DNA of 64,000 nt from Terriglobia bacterium. Its GTDB lineage: Bacteria; Acidobacteriota; Terriglobia; Bryobacterales; Bryobacteraceae. The stretch lies in assembly GCA_020073445.1 (NCBI GenBank), contig JAIQFE010000010.1, positions 1 through 64,000 of the forward strand, written 5' to 3'. The notes beneath the pieces were generated by a model, which saw only the letters and a list, made by a program, of their open reading frames with translations, was not told the DNA's origin and did not search any database. Of the stretch, positions 49,408-57,764 are shown piece after piece (the first letter of the stretch is position 1; every line of letters starts with the position of its first letter). The position numbers and the translations under genes were made by a program.

Positions 49408-50271
49408 ATGAACTCAAATAAACGGAAATTTCTTGTTCTGCTGATCGCCTTTGCGGGCAGCAGCGCGTACGCACAATGGGTGAACTATCCCTCGCCCGGG
49501 ACGCCCCGGACGCGCGACGGCAAGCCGAATCTGACCGCTCACGCGCCGCGCGCATCCAACGGGAAGCCGGATCTTTCCGGACTCTGGCACGTCCAGCCGA
49601 CGGGTGTTGAAGAAATGAAGCGTCTCTTCGGCGCCGATCTGATCAAGGCCGCCGACGCGACCAGCGTCCCCGGCATGGAACTCGACACCATTTCGAAGTA
49701 CGCCCTTAACATTCTCGCGGACTTCAAACCCGAAGAGACGCCGATGCGGCCGGAAGCGGCGAAACTGTTCGGGCAGCGCGCTCAAGGAGCCGTAAGGGAT
49801 CCTGGAGTCGATTGCCTGCCGCTCGGAATCCCGATCTCCTCGCTCGTTTCGGAAGTGCATAAAGTCGTCCAGACTCCGGGTTTGATTGTGATTCTGCTCG
49901 AAGTGGACAACGCGCATCGCCAGATCTACACGGACGGGCGCAGACTACCCGTGGATCCGCAGCCGTCGTGGCTGGGCTATTCCGTCGGCAAATGGGAAGG
50001 GGACACGCTGGCGGTGGACACTATCGGATTCAACGACAAGGCGTGGCTGGATGTACTGGGCCACCCGCGCAGCGAATCGATGCACATGGTGGAGCGCTAT
50101 CACCGTCGCGATTTCGGCCATATGGATGTGGAGATGACGTTCGACGATCCCAAGATGTACACCAAGCCGTTCACCATCAAAGTTACGCACCAGCTGATTC
50201 CCGATTCCGACATTCTGGAGTATTTCTGCGCCGAGAATGAAAAGGATCGCGCCCACCAGGGGGCGCACTAA
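49408..50271 (+). CDS. Secreted acidobacterial-type protein of unknown function
   Basis: The 287-residue protein has a signal peptide (cut near AYA-QWVN) and the pattern NGKPDLSGLWHVQP near residue 50, DCLPLGIP, PQPSWLGYSVGKWEGDTLAVDTIGFND, and DFGHMDVEMTFDDPKMYTKPF. This set marks a large paralogous family in Solibacter-like genomes, recalled rather than searched, with no known function. The ATG at 49408 is chosen; the frame extends upstream only into the preceding gene. It is very probably in an operon with the B3-like gene. The stop is 1 bp from the stop of the convergent gene. Confidence 0.8.
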   Translation: MNSNKRKFLVLLIAFAGSSAYAQWVNYPSPGTPRTRDGKPNLTAHAPRASNGKPDLSGLWHVQPTGVEEMKRLFGADLIKAADATSVPGMELDTISKYALNILADFKPEETPMRPEAAKLFGQRAQGAVRDPGVDCLPLGIPISSLVSEVHKVVQTPGLIVILLEVDNAHRQIYTDGRRLPVDPQPSWLGYSVGKWEGDTLAVDTIGFNDKAWLDVLGHPRSESMHMVERYHRRDFGHMDVEMTFDDPKMYTKPFTIKVTHQLIPDSDILEYFCAENEKDRAHQGAH

Positions 50272-50272
50272 G

Positions 50273-50899
50273 TCAGTTGTGCCGGCCACGCAACCGGTCT
50301 ACGAAACGGTGCCCAATGCGTTTCAGGTCGGGCTCGAATTCAGTCCACAGGGCGTCCTGAAAATAGGAAGTCGCCGTAAAGCCGAAACCTCTGGCTAAGT
50401 GCCCGGCGGTGAGGGGCCTCCCCTCCCAGGCCGAAGTGACGGCTACTGCGCCCAGGGTTCCGGCAAAGCGGCTGTAGGCGGGCTGCCATTCGCCATCCCG
50501 TCCGCGAGCCAGCGGCGCATGCAACAGGGCGTAAGACACGCGCTGCCGAAAGCCCGAAAGATTCGACGGCTGACGCCGCAGGTCCTCATGGAGCAGGGCG
50601 CCCGCCGCCAGTTCCATGGTCGTGCGGGCAGTACGGCGCGTCAGGGCTCCACCGATCTCGTGCGGAAAGCAATATGGCGGTCTTCCACATTTACTGAGCT
50701 GGAATGTCTGTTCGAACGCAGTTTCTGCCGCAACCGAGCTGATTCGTTTCCAGCTAAACGTCTTCTGGACGTAGCTATCCCAACGCTCATGCAGATTCTG
50801 CGGGTCCAGGATCGGTGAAGATACGTCCTGCGAATCGGGGCTCACATCCTGTGCACACAGTAATCCACAGGTAAAGAGCAAAGGGAGCACGCGCATCAT
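50273..50899 (-). CDS. Secreted hypothetical protein
   Basis: The 208-residue protein has a signal peptide (1-16, cut after LLCA) and no known domain. Recognisable stretches are ILDPQNLHERWDSYVQKTFSWKR, FQLSKCGRPPYC with two cysteines, and a C-terminal amphipathic region with ARGFGFTATSYFQDALWTEF. It may associate with the outer membrane, but this is a guess. The start overlaps the stop of the Gfo/Idh/MocA gene (ATGA), so it follows that gene in an operon. Confidence 0.65.
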   Translation of the reverse strand: MMRVLPLLFTCGLLCAQDVSPDSQDVSSPILDPQNLHERWDSYVQKTFSWKRISSVAAETAFEQTFQLSKCGRPPYCFPHEIGGALTRRTARTTMELAAGALLHEDLRRQPSNLSGFRQRVSYALLHAPLARGRDGEWQPAYSRFAGTLGAVAVTSAWEGRPLTAGHLARGFGFTATSYFQDALWTEFEPDLKRIGHRFVDRLRGRHN

Positions 50900-52296
50900 G
50901 CACCCACTGGATGATCGACGATCTGCTCGTTATCGCGATCCCAGTAGAGTTTCTTGCCTTCGCGCTGGGCTTGTGCGGCCATGATCACGGCAACCGAGTG
51001 CGCGAAGCCGTGCTCAATCGTGGCATTGGTCTGATTGCGGCTGCGGATGCACTCGAACCAGTTCTTCATGTGGGAAGGATTGGCGTCGGAGATGAAGGGA
51101 AGGGGTCCGTAGGTCTTCTCGACAGCACCGGTCACTAGGCGCTGCGTCAACGGCAAGGAATGGAGCTTATCCCCCAGCTTGATGGTTTTCTGGGAGCGAT
51201 GGACGAACGGATTGTCCTCGTGATTCCCCTTTTCCTCCACCATCTTCCAGCGCTGACTGCCCTCTCCTCCGATGTTGATGAGGGTAGCCTTCGTCCCCAT
51301 GATGCGCGTGGAGCTATCGGAATCGTTGCCGAAGCTGGTGGCGTAACTCACCAGGAAGCCTTTCGGATACTCCAGAAGCGCGTGGAAGGTGTCCGGATTT
51401 TCTCGGCCGTCGTGCCAGGCATACACGCCGCCCATGGCGACGACCGACTTGGGGAAGGGGTCTTCCAGGAAGTAGTTGACCAGGTCGATGCCATGGCTCA
51501 TCCATTGATCGGGGATTCCGCTGGAGAAATCCTTGTAGAGCCGGAACTCGAAGTAAGCTCGCGGATCGAACGGCCTGTAAGGCTTGTTGAGCAGCCACTT
51601 TTTCCAATCCGTGTCCTGCTCACGGATCTGGTCCACCTCGTCGCGACCCCGCCAGCGGGGACCGTGATAGTTCCACACCATCTCGACCTTGCTGACGTCC
51701 CCGAGCTCGCCATGCTGGATGGCTTCCTTGGCCGCGATCTGATACGGCTCGCTGCGGTGCTGGGTACCGATCTGCACGACCTGCTTTCGCGAGCGGACGG
51801 CATCGCGGACGGCTTTCGCCTCGTCCAGCACATTCGCCATGGGCTTCTCGCAATAGGCGTCCTTGCCGGCTTCGACGGCCATCTTGAGCATCGGCGCATG
51901 TTGGAAGTCGGCGGTGGCGATAATGACCGCGTCGACATCCTTCTGCCCGAGCAGATCTTCCATCTGCATGAAAGAGCGGGGCGCACGACCATAAACCTGG
52001 GTCGCCGTTTTCGCGGCTTTCTCGCGGTTCACGGTCCAAAGGTCGCAGACCGCGGTCATTTCGGCGTTGTAGCTGCCTTTGACGTCCGCGACGACCGATG
52101 CCAGTTCCCGCCCTCGCCGGCCCGCGCCAATCAGGCCGAGGGAGATGCGATCATTCGCACCAATAATCCGGCCGTAGGATAGAGCGCTGGTGCCGACAAT
52201 GGCCGCACCGGCAAGGAGAAACGATCTGCGCCCGATCTCGGTGGATTCTCCGCGATCGAGCGGCTGCGGAGCCATGGAATTGCTGTCCCCGTTCAC
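50896..52296 (-). CDS. Tat-exported Gfo/Idh/MocA family oxidoreductase
   Basis: The 466-residue protein has a twin-arginine signal (GRRSFLLAGAAIVG, about residues 22-35), an NAD(P)-binding Rossmann motif GLIGAGRRGRE, the dinucleotide-domain strand DAVIIATADFQHAPM, and the family motif DAYCEKPMAN. The C-terminal alpha/beta domain has PDQWMSHGIDLVNYFLEDPFP. Exported members in acidobacteria and planctomycetes often act on glycosidic bonds of surface or plant sugars through redox chemistry. GTG 52296 is the start because GGAGG lies 8 bp upstream; the frame runs open beyond it to 52395. Confidence 0.88.
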   Translation of the reverse strand: MNGDSNSMAPQPLDRGESTEIGRRSFLLAGAAIVGTSALSYGRIIGANDRISLGLIGAGRRGRELASVVADVKGSYNAEMTAVCDLWTVNREKAAKTATQVYGRAPRSFMQMEDLLGQKDVDAVIIATADFQHAPMLKMAVEAGKDAYCEKPMANVLDEAKAVRDAVRSRKQVVQIGTQHRSEPYQIAAKEAIQHGELGDVSKVEMVWNYHGPRWRGRDEVDQIREQDTDWKKWLLNKPYRPFDPRAYFEFRLYKDFSSGIPDQWMSHGIDLVNYFLEDPFPKSVVAMGGVYAWHDGRENPDTFHALLEYPKGFLVSYATSFGNDSDSSTRIMGTKATLINIGGEGSQRWKMVEEKGNHEDNPFVHRSQKTIKLGDKLHSLPLTQRLVTGAVEKTYGPLPFISDANPSHMKNWFECIRSRNQTNATIEHGFAHSVAVIMAAQAQREGKKLYWDRDNEQIVDHPVGA

Positions 52297-52561
52297 TGCG
52301 ATACCTCCAGCCGGGCACACGTCACCTGTCTTGAGTCGAAAGCCAAGCGAGTCAGCCGTGTTCCGCTTCACCCGAGACGAACACACCGCCACCATCGGTT
52401 TCTGAGTCCTGCCGACGCCCCCGTTAAAAGCGTCTGATACTCAGTCCGAGTGTGACCGGATATTTCTTAGCAGAAGAAGTGTACACCAGTCTTGGCCAGA
52501 TTGCACGCAGAAAATTCCGTTTGGGTGAAAACATTTTCACCCCATCAAGGCTGCACTCAAC

Positions 52562-53281
52562 TTAGCGTGCGTACCAGTCACGGAAGCGGACTTCGATGCC
52601 GCTTCCGTTCAGTGCCGTCTCGAAAACCTTCAGGTCCGAACCCATGTAGTGATACGGGTAGACGATCTTGGGTTTGAACGCTTTAACCGCAGCGGCTGCT
52701 TCTTCCGGCGTCATCGTATACGGCAGATTCATCGGGATGAAGGCCACATCAATGTTCTTGAGTGCGCGCATCTCCGGGATGTTCTCCGTATCGCCGGCAA
52801 CATACATACGCAGGCCGCCGTAGGTGATCACGTAGCCGTTCCCGCGTCCTTTATCGTGGTAGAGCTGCCCAGCGGATGGACCGCGCGTCAGGTTGTACAT
52901 CGGAATGGCTTCGATGCTCCAGGCACCGAAGCTCTTGGTGTCGCCATTTTTCAGAATGGTCGTGCCGGTTACCGACTTGGCGACAGCTTCGGGCGCGACG
53001 ATTACGGTAGATGCTTTCTTCAGTTTGGCAATGGTCGGCGCCGACAGGTGATCGCCGTGAATATCCGTGATCAGGATGAGGTCGGCGGCGGGGAACCCGT
53101 CATAGCTGCCTTGCGCCGGATCGATTTGCACTACCTGGCCTCCAGCCTGAAGCATCAGACCGGCGTGCTGGATCGGCGTCATGGTGAGGGTGCCGGCGGA
53201 TGTCTTGAATTCTTCGGGCTTGCCGGCCGCGCGGGCGGCGATTGCCAGCGAGAGGGCGCATAAGATATGTGCGATTTTCAT
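52562..53281 (-). CDS. MBL-fold hydrolase, UPF0173-like, exported
   Basis: The 239-residue protein has a signal peptide (1-18) and the metallo-beta-lactamase fold without the beta-lactam signature. The metal motif is ITDIHGDHL, where Asp replaces the first His of HxHxDH; other ligands may be AGDTEN and PYHYMGSD. It resembles UPF0173/L-ascorbate-6-phosphate lactonase-type proteins, and a zinc or iron site is likely. The ATG at 53281 is chosen; an upstream frame to 53434 lacks a signal-like start. The substrate is unknown. Confidence 0.8.
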   Translation of the reverse strand: MKIAHILCALSLAIAARAAGKPEEFKTSAGTLTMTPIQHAGLMLQAGGQVVQIDPAQGSYDGFPAADLILITDIHGDHLSAPTIAKLKKASTVIVAPEAVAKSVTGTTILKNGDTKSFGAWSIEAIPMYNLTRGPSAGQLYHDKGRGNGYVITYGGLRMYVAGDTENIPEMRALKNIDVAFIPMNLPYTMTPEEAAAAVKAFKPKIVYPYHYMGSDLKVFETALNGSGIEVRFRDWYAR

Positions 53282-53449
53282 GCAGACATTGTATTGCATC
53301 CTTCGCCGGAGGGCTCGCACCGAACCTAGGCGTACTAGAACAAAACTTGAAATTTTAGTACTTTCATTATCGGACCTTGGTACTTCATACTTCTTCAGGC
53401 GGTTGTTCCAACAACGCGGCCATCCAACCGTCAAAAAGGAGACGCTTCA

Positions 53450-53608
53450 GTGAAACTAGCGGGAGTCGTGTTACTGTGCTTTGGCTTAGGAAGCGTCGCG
53501 GTTGCCGGGCCCCTCGGTGCGCCGGAGATTAGTCCGGCTTCCGCTGGCAGCGCCCTGGCCTTGATTTCTGGAGTTGTGCTGGTGATGAACGGGCGGCGTC
53601 GGAATTAG
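53450..53608 (+). CDS. 52-residue exported protein with a PEISP C-terminal sorting signal (copy 1)
   Basis: This tiny protein has a signal peptide (residues 1-20, cut near VAVAG), the motif APEISP at 24-29, a hydrophobic helix (31-46) and a basic end (GRRRN). That layout is the tripartite sorting signal of VPEID/PEP-CTERM proteins, with Ser in place of the Asp. Start GTG 53450 has AGGAG 8 bp upstream. After signal-peptide removal and cleavage near PEIS, only a few residues would remain. A second copy of the same length follows, and the exosortase comes next. The short length makes it easy to miss in gene calling. Confidence 0.8.
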   Translation: MKLAGVVLLCFGLGSVAVAGPLGAPEISPASAGSALALISGVVLVMNGRRRN

Positions 53609-53675
53609 CGTCCCAACGATCGCGGACGTGGCAGATGCCGCGTCCGTGATTCGACATCCGTCCAAAAAGAGACTT

Positions 53676-53834
53676 ATGGTGAAACTGATAGGAAGCCTGT
53701 TGCTGCTGATGGGTATGGCAGGCTTCGCTTTCGCTCCTGTCCCCGCTCCGGAAATTAGCCCGGATTCCGCGACTACTGCGCTCGCCCTGATTTCCGGTGC
53801 GTTGCTCGTGATGCGCGGACGGCAGAAGAAGTAG
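53676..53834 (+). CDS. 52-residue exported protein with a PEISP C-terminal sorting signal (copy 2)
   Basis: The second copy has the same 52 residues in length, with PEISP at the same position (25-29), a hydrophobic segment TTALALISGALLVM and a basic end GRQKK. The signal peptide ends near AFA (residues 18-20). The two copies share the ALALISG segment and the whole plan but differ in most of the signal peptide, so the duplication is old. A small terminator follows at 53864-53885 and separates it from the exosortase gene. Confidence 0.8.
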   Translation: MVKLIGSLLLLMGMAGFAFAPVPAPEISPDSATTALALISGALLVMRGRQKK

Positions 53835-53863
53835 CTAGTCGAATCACAGGTCTGGCGGACGTA

Positions 53864-53885
53864 GCCCGGCTGTGTCCGGGTTTTT
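53864..53885 (+). terminator. Small intrinsic terminator between the PEISP genes and the exosortase
   Basis: GCCCGG (53864-53869) pairs with CCGGGT (53876-53881) around CTGTGT, and TTTTT (53881-53885) follows. The stem is short, so leakage into the exosortase gene is possible. Confidence 0.6.
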
Positions 53886-53888
53886 CGC

Positions 53889-53894
53889 TAAACT
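53889..53894 (+). promoter_or_regulatory. Probable -10 element of the exosortase gene
   Basis: TAAACT lies 5 nt before the TTG start at 53900, preceded by GC. The same GCTAAACT occurs 6 nt before the ATG at 43529. The -35 region has no clear match. If used, the mRNA would be leaderless. Confidence 0.45.
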
Positions 53895-53899
53895 ATCTC

Positions 53900-55588
53900 T
53901 TGCCCGACCTTACTCTAGGACTTACGGTTGACCTGCGGACGCCCGGGAAAGCATCCGGCCTACCCGCCGATTTCCAGCGTTTTGGTATTTTCGTCCGCCT
54001 GCTTATCCTGGCGGTTCTCTTTGCTGCGGAACTGTTGGCCATCTCGGTCGTAGCCGATGGAGCCGAACTCGCGAATCGGGGCGGCTTGTTACGATTTCTC
54101 GCCGCCTGGGGACCCTGGATCCTGAGATGCATCGTAGGTTTCGCCGCGCTCTTCATGACCTTCGGGTATCTGAAGAGCAAGGCTACGTTCGACCGAATCT
54201 CTGAGGGACTGGCCTCCAGTCCGGTCAGCAAGGGATTTCTCGCGGCCCACTTTGCCGCCATCGTTCTGGCCGGCGCTCTCACGCTCGCTCTTTACAAGAC
54301 CAGCGTTTTCGGCCTCCAGGCGGATCTGATCGCGGGAGGCTGGCTGCTCGCGGGTCTTAGCGCGATCGTCTTCGCGTCCATTGCGGTTCTTCCCCCAGCC
54401 GCATGGATTCAGATGGTGCGGGGCACCGGATATCTGTGGCTCTATACCTCGGCCGCGGTTGCCGCGGCCTGCGTGGCTGGAAATGCCAGCCGGTCGCTAT
54501 GGCAGCCGATGGCCCGTCTCACGTTCAGCCTTGTGGAGGGTTTGCTCCGATTGGTGGCTTCCGGCGTGACAGCCGATCCGGCCAAGATGATCATCGGGAC
54601 CGGCAACTTCAGGGTAGAGATCGCGGACCAGTGCTCGGGTTTCGAAGGCGTTGGGCTGATGCTGGCATTCAGCGTGGTCTGGCTCGGTCTGTTTCGGAAG
54701 GAATGCCGCTTCCCCCAGGCGTTACTTCTGATTCCGGTTGGAGTGATCGTTATCTATCTGCTGAACGCCGTGCGCATTGCCGCGCTGGTTCTGATCGGTA
54801 GCGCCGGCGCGCGTGAGATCGCCGTGGGCGGGTTTCACTCGCAGGCGGGTTGGATCGCATTTAACGTGGTTGCGCTGGGCTTCTCCGTGGCCGCGCGGCG
54901 TGTGCCGTACTTCACTCTGAATCCGCCTCCCGCGCACTCTACGGCTCAATCTACCGAGAATCCCACGACCGCGTATCTGATTCCCTTCTTGATGATCCTG
55001 GGTGCGGGGATGGTATCGGGTGCGATGAGCGGGAAGTTCGAATGGTTCTATGGCCTGCGATTCTTTGCCGCGGCGGGGGCATTAGCGGTGTTCCGCAACA
55101 CCTATTCGAAACTGGACTGGAGGGTGGGATGGCTGGGACCGTCGATAGGGGCCGCCGTTTTTTTTCTCTGGATCGGTATTGACCGAATGATGGGGCATCC
55201 GGTGACGACGGCTATGCCGGGTGCGCTCGCCGGGGCTTCGTCGGCTGCGAGGATCACGTGGCTCACATTTCGCGTCCTGGCAGCGACCATCACTGTCCCG
55301 ATCGCCGAGGAACTGGCGTTTCGCGGATTCCTTTTGCGCCGTCTGGTTTCCGCAGACTTCGAGTCCGTCCCTTTTACGCGGTTCACCTGGCTCGCACTTC
55401 TGGTTTCATCGGCGCTGTTCGGCGCCCTGCATGGCAGTCTGTGGTTCCCGGGGATCTTGGCCGGGCTTCTGTACGCCTTCGCGGTTATCCGGCGCGGCAG
55501 AATCGGGGAAGCGGTGGCCGCTCATGCGACCACAAACGCGCTTCTGGCTGGATACGTCCTGCTGTACGGTGCCTGGCACCTTTGGTAG
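53900..55588 (+). CDS. xrtE: Exosortase fused to a CPBP intramembrane protease (exosortase E/protease type)
   Basis: Exosortases are multi-pass membrane transpeptidase-like enzymes that process C-terminal sorting signals. The 562-residue protein has an exosortase part with catalytic Cys245 (DQCSGFEG), Arg292 (NAVRIAA) and His313 (GFHSQAG), and a C-terminal CPBP (CAAX-like) protease part with EELAFRG (Glu470, Glu471, Arg475), FGALH (His511) and HATTN (His542, Asn546). This architecture is the exosortase E/protease of VPEID-CTERM systems, recalled from family descriptions. The two tiny PEISP proteins upstream are the obvious substrates. TTG 53900 is the start because a -10 sits 5 nt before it. 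Confidence 0.88.
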   Translation: MPDLTLGLTVDLRTPGKASGLPADFQRFGIFVRLLILAVLFAAELLAISVVADGAELANRGGLLRFLAAWGPWILRCIVGFAALFMTFGYLKSKATFDRISEGLASSPVSKGFLAAHFAAIVLAGALTLALYKTSVFGLQADLIAGGWLLAGLSAIVFASIAVLPPAAWIQMVRGTGYLWLYTSAAVAAACVAGNASRSLWQPMARLTFSLVEGLLRLVASGVTADPAKMIIGTGNFRVEIADQCSGFEGVGLMLAFSVVWLGLFRKECRFPQALLLIPVGVIVIYLLNAVRIAALVLIGSAGAREIAVGGFHSQAGWIAFNVVALGFSVAARRVPYFTLNPPPAHSTAQSTENPTTAYLIPFLMILGAGMVSGAMSGKFEWFYGLRFFAAAGALAVFRNTYSKLDWRVGWLGPSIGAAVFFLWIGIDRMMGHPVTTAMPGALAGASSAARITWLTFRVLAATITVPIAEELAFRGFLLRRLVSADFESVPFTRFTWLALLVSSALFGALHGSLWFPGILAGLLYAFAVIRRGRIGEAVAAHATTNALLAGYVLLYGAWHLW

Positions 55589-55617
55589 GAGCTATTCCTT
55601 ACGACTGGGCTTGCCGG

Positions 55618-56553
55618 TCATTCTTTATGACTGGGCTTGCCGCCCCAGCCGGTCGGCATGCCGTAGGGCACCGGCGTGACCAGAGCTTCGATCCGCAGCA
55701 ACTTTCCGTTGCGAACTTTGAATAGCTCGCAAATCTGGAACGAGAACGGCTCATCGAAGGGTGTGTTCACGGGGTGCACGGAGCCGTCATTGTAGGTGAT
55801 GGTTTTATCCTTCCCGGCGTGATCGAAGCGGATGAACGCCCACACCGGGCCGCGCTCTTCATCGACCACCGGGTAGCGGCGCTCCTGCACTTTGGTGATG
55901 ACCTTGGTGAAGCCGGTCGCGAACTGGGCGCCGCAGGGGATCCGGCTGATCTGCTTGGCATTGCCGGGATCGTTCGCGGTCACCACGCCGTTCTCGATGC
56001 GCTTGCAGTCCGGATCGAACGGAGTGACCTTGTCGGTGCCTTTCTCCATGCCTTCGAAATAGGCGTCCGAAGCGGTGATCAGCTCATCGCGAGTGCGCTT
56101 CTCGGAGGGCGCGAGCGGCTTGGTCATGATGGGATCGACCTTGAGCGCTTTCACGTCGGAAAATACTCCGCGCCCTGTGGAGCGCAAAACGATCGCTTCG
56201 ATTTCGCTAATCTTGCGGTCCTCGATTTTGAGCCGCAGGCCAAGAATGGCAGGATGGCCGTGCTCTTCAAGCGATCCGTAGAATCCGACCTGGCCGGCTT
56301 TGGGATCGGCGAAGTAGAGTTTGTAATCGGTCATCTTCACGACCGGTCCCCACATCCCATCGCCTAACTTCAGTGGCACCCCGTTCTCGGTGTACCTGGC
56401 GTTCTTGGCCAGAGGGAGCTTCGATGTATCGCGGGCCTCGAGCGCGGCGAGGTACTGGTTGACGAATCCTTCCAGGCACGCGCGGTCACAGGCGCCGTTT
56501 TGGGCTTGTGCGAACGCCGCGAAAGCGGCCATCGCAAATAGTTTTTTGTGCAT
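55618..56553 (-). CDS. Exported NTF2/SnoaL-like protein of unknown function
   Basis: The 311-residue protein has a signal peptide (cut near AQA-QNG) and a repeated NTF2-like pattern: LEGFVNQYLAALEARDTSKLPLAKNARYTENGVPL near residue 30, and RYPVVDEERGPVWAFIRFDHAG with PFSFQICELFKVRNGKLLRIEAL near the end. Cysteines C21 and C25 (NGACDRACLEG) lie in its first part. NTF2 folds bind small hydrophobic ligands or form enzymes; the role here is unknown. The start is ATG 56553. It is convergent with the exosortase gene, 29 bp apart. Confidence 0.75.
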   Translation of the reverse strand: MHKKLFAMAAFAAFAQAQNGACDRACLEGFVNQYLAALEARDTSKLPLAKNARYTENGVPLKLGDGMWGPVVKMTDYKLYFADPKAGQVGFYGSLEEHGHPAILGLRLKIEDRKISEIEAIVLRSTGRGVFSDVKALKVDPIMTKPLAPSEKRTRDELITASDAYFEGMEKGTDKVTPFDPDCKRIENGVVTANDPGNAKQISRIPCGAQFATGFTKVITKVQERRYPVVDEERGPVWAFIRFDHAGKDKTITYNDGSVHPVNTPFDEPFSFQICELFKVRNGKLLRIEALVTPVPYGMPTGWGGKPSHKE

Positions 56554-56612
56554 GTTCTGGGTCACATTACTTGGCAGCGCTCGACGCACGCCAGTATACA
56601 CCCCTGGTGTGG

Positions 56613-57764
56613 TCAGTGCGACGCTTGCGCGTCAAGGAATGCTTTGCCCGGAGCGGTCAGTTTCCCCTGGTCGTCGTAGAGCCCGTACAGCCCTTTGTCG
56701 TTGAGGCCCGCCAGCGGCGGCTGATCGAAGATCTGCCACCAGATCGAGTAGTTCACGCGAGCTCGGCGCATGGCGCTGATCGCGCTCACGGTGCGTTCCA
56801 CGGCCGACTGGTCCAGGCCGCGGTCGAATCCAAACTCACCTACCATCGCGTGGCCCTGGAATCGTTTCTGCAGATCGTCGAGATCCCGGAAGAGTTGCTC
56901 GGCCGGCAATCCGATGCTTTCCCAGGCAGAATAGCTGACGTAGTCGGGCATGGTGACCGAGGGAATCACGTCCTCCAGCATGCTCGGCAGGTGAGCTTCC
57001 TTGAGGAAGCGGAGCGCGCTCACTTCAATCACCGACACTACAGAGACGCCCTTGAGCCCTTCACGCAGTGCTCGCGCCCTGCCCGTATCGATCCCTTGTT
57101 GGCGAAGCTCGAAAAACTGACGGTATGCAGTCAGGACGTCCATTGTGTTGCGCTTGGCTTCGCAAGACGATCGAAAGGCCGGGTTGTTGGCGAAGTAATA
57201 CGCCGAATCGCAGTACAGCTCGTTGTCGCCTTCCCAGTTGGCGATTCCGAAAACCTTCCCGCTGCCGCGATACGTTTTGTAAATGCGATACGTCAGGTCG
57301 GCATATTCGCTGCGCGTACGGTCGCGATTGGCCGCGATCGAATAGAACGCCTTGTCGAGATAGCGTTTGTGCGGGTGCTGATCGGTGCGGGGATCTCTCG
57401 CGTCACAGGCGTCGTAGGAGTTAGAATCTCCCCAAACGGTCAGGAAGATCGTTCGAAACGCAGGATCTCGTAGAACCTGGGCGTACGCCGGGAGCGAAAC
57501 CAGAGACTCCAGCATCTGCTTTCCGTGGCACGCTGTTCCGATCCCGAAATCGGCTTCGACGCTGGCTACCAATGGCACTCTGATCGTTTGAAAGCCCGAC
57601 CGTTTCGCCAGGCGCGCGCCCTCCTGCAAGCGATTGCCCGGGTAGGTTCCGACCCATCCAAGATACACGCCCAATTGCCGTGAAGGTGGTTGCTGTGAAC
57701 CTGCGTTCACGGCGAGCGCCAACAGAATGCAGAGGCTATTTCTTATCCGAGGGAAATGCCGCAT
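56613..57764 (-). CDS. Secreted TIM-barrel-like protein, possible glycoside hydrolase
   Basis: The 383-residue protein has a signal peptide (cut near NAG-SQQ) and segments that fit a glycosidase barrel: GVYLGWVGTYPGNRL at the start, IFLTVWGDSN, FGIANWEGDNEL with a possible acid Glu, MPDYVSYSAWESIG, and MVGEFGFDRG with a possible nucleophile Glu, then WQIFDQPP. I could not assign it to a numbered family. The gene overlaps the MBL-fold gene upstream by 29 bp, so the pair is probably co-transcribed. Confidence 0.7.
   Translation of the reverse strand: MRHFPRIRNSLCILLALAVNAGSQQPPSRQLGVYLGWVGTYPGNRLQEGARLAKRSGFQTIRVPLVASVEADFGIGTACHGKQMLESLVSLPAYAQVLRDPAFRTIFLTVWGDSNSYDACDARDPRTDQHPHKRYLDKAFYSIAANRDRTRSEYADLTYRIYKTYRGSGKVFGIANWEGDNELYCDSAYYFANNPAFRSSCEAKRNTMDVLTAYRQFFELRQQGIDTGRARALREGLKGVSVVSVIEVSALRFLKEAHLPSMLEDVIPSVTMPDYVSYSAWESIGLPAEQLFRDLDDLQKRFQGHAMVGEFGFDRGLDQSAVERTVSAISAMRRARVNYSIWWQIFDQPPLAGLNDKGLYGLYDDQGKLTAPGKAFLDAQASH

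Noticed and set aside
51160-52182. 340-codon plus-strand frame
   Set aside because: Antisense to the Gfo/Idh/MocA gene, which shows clear family motifs.
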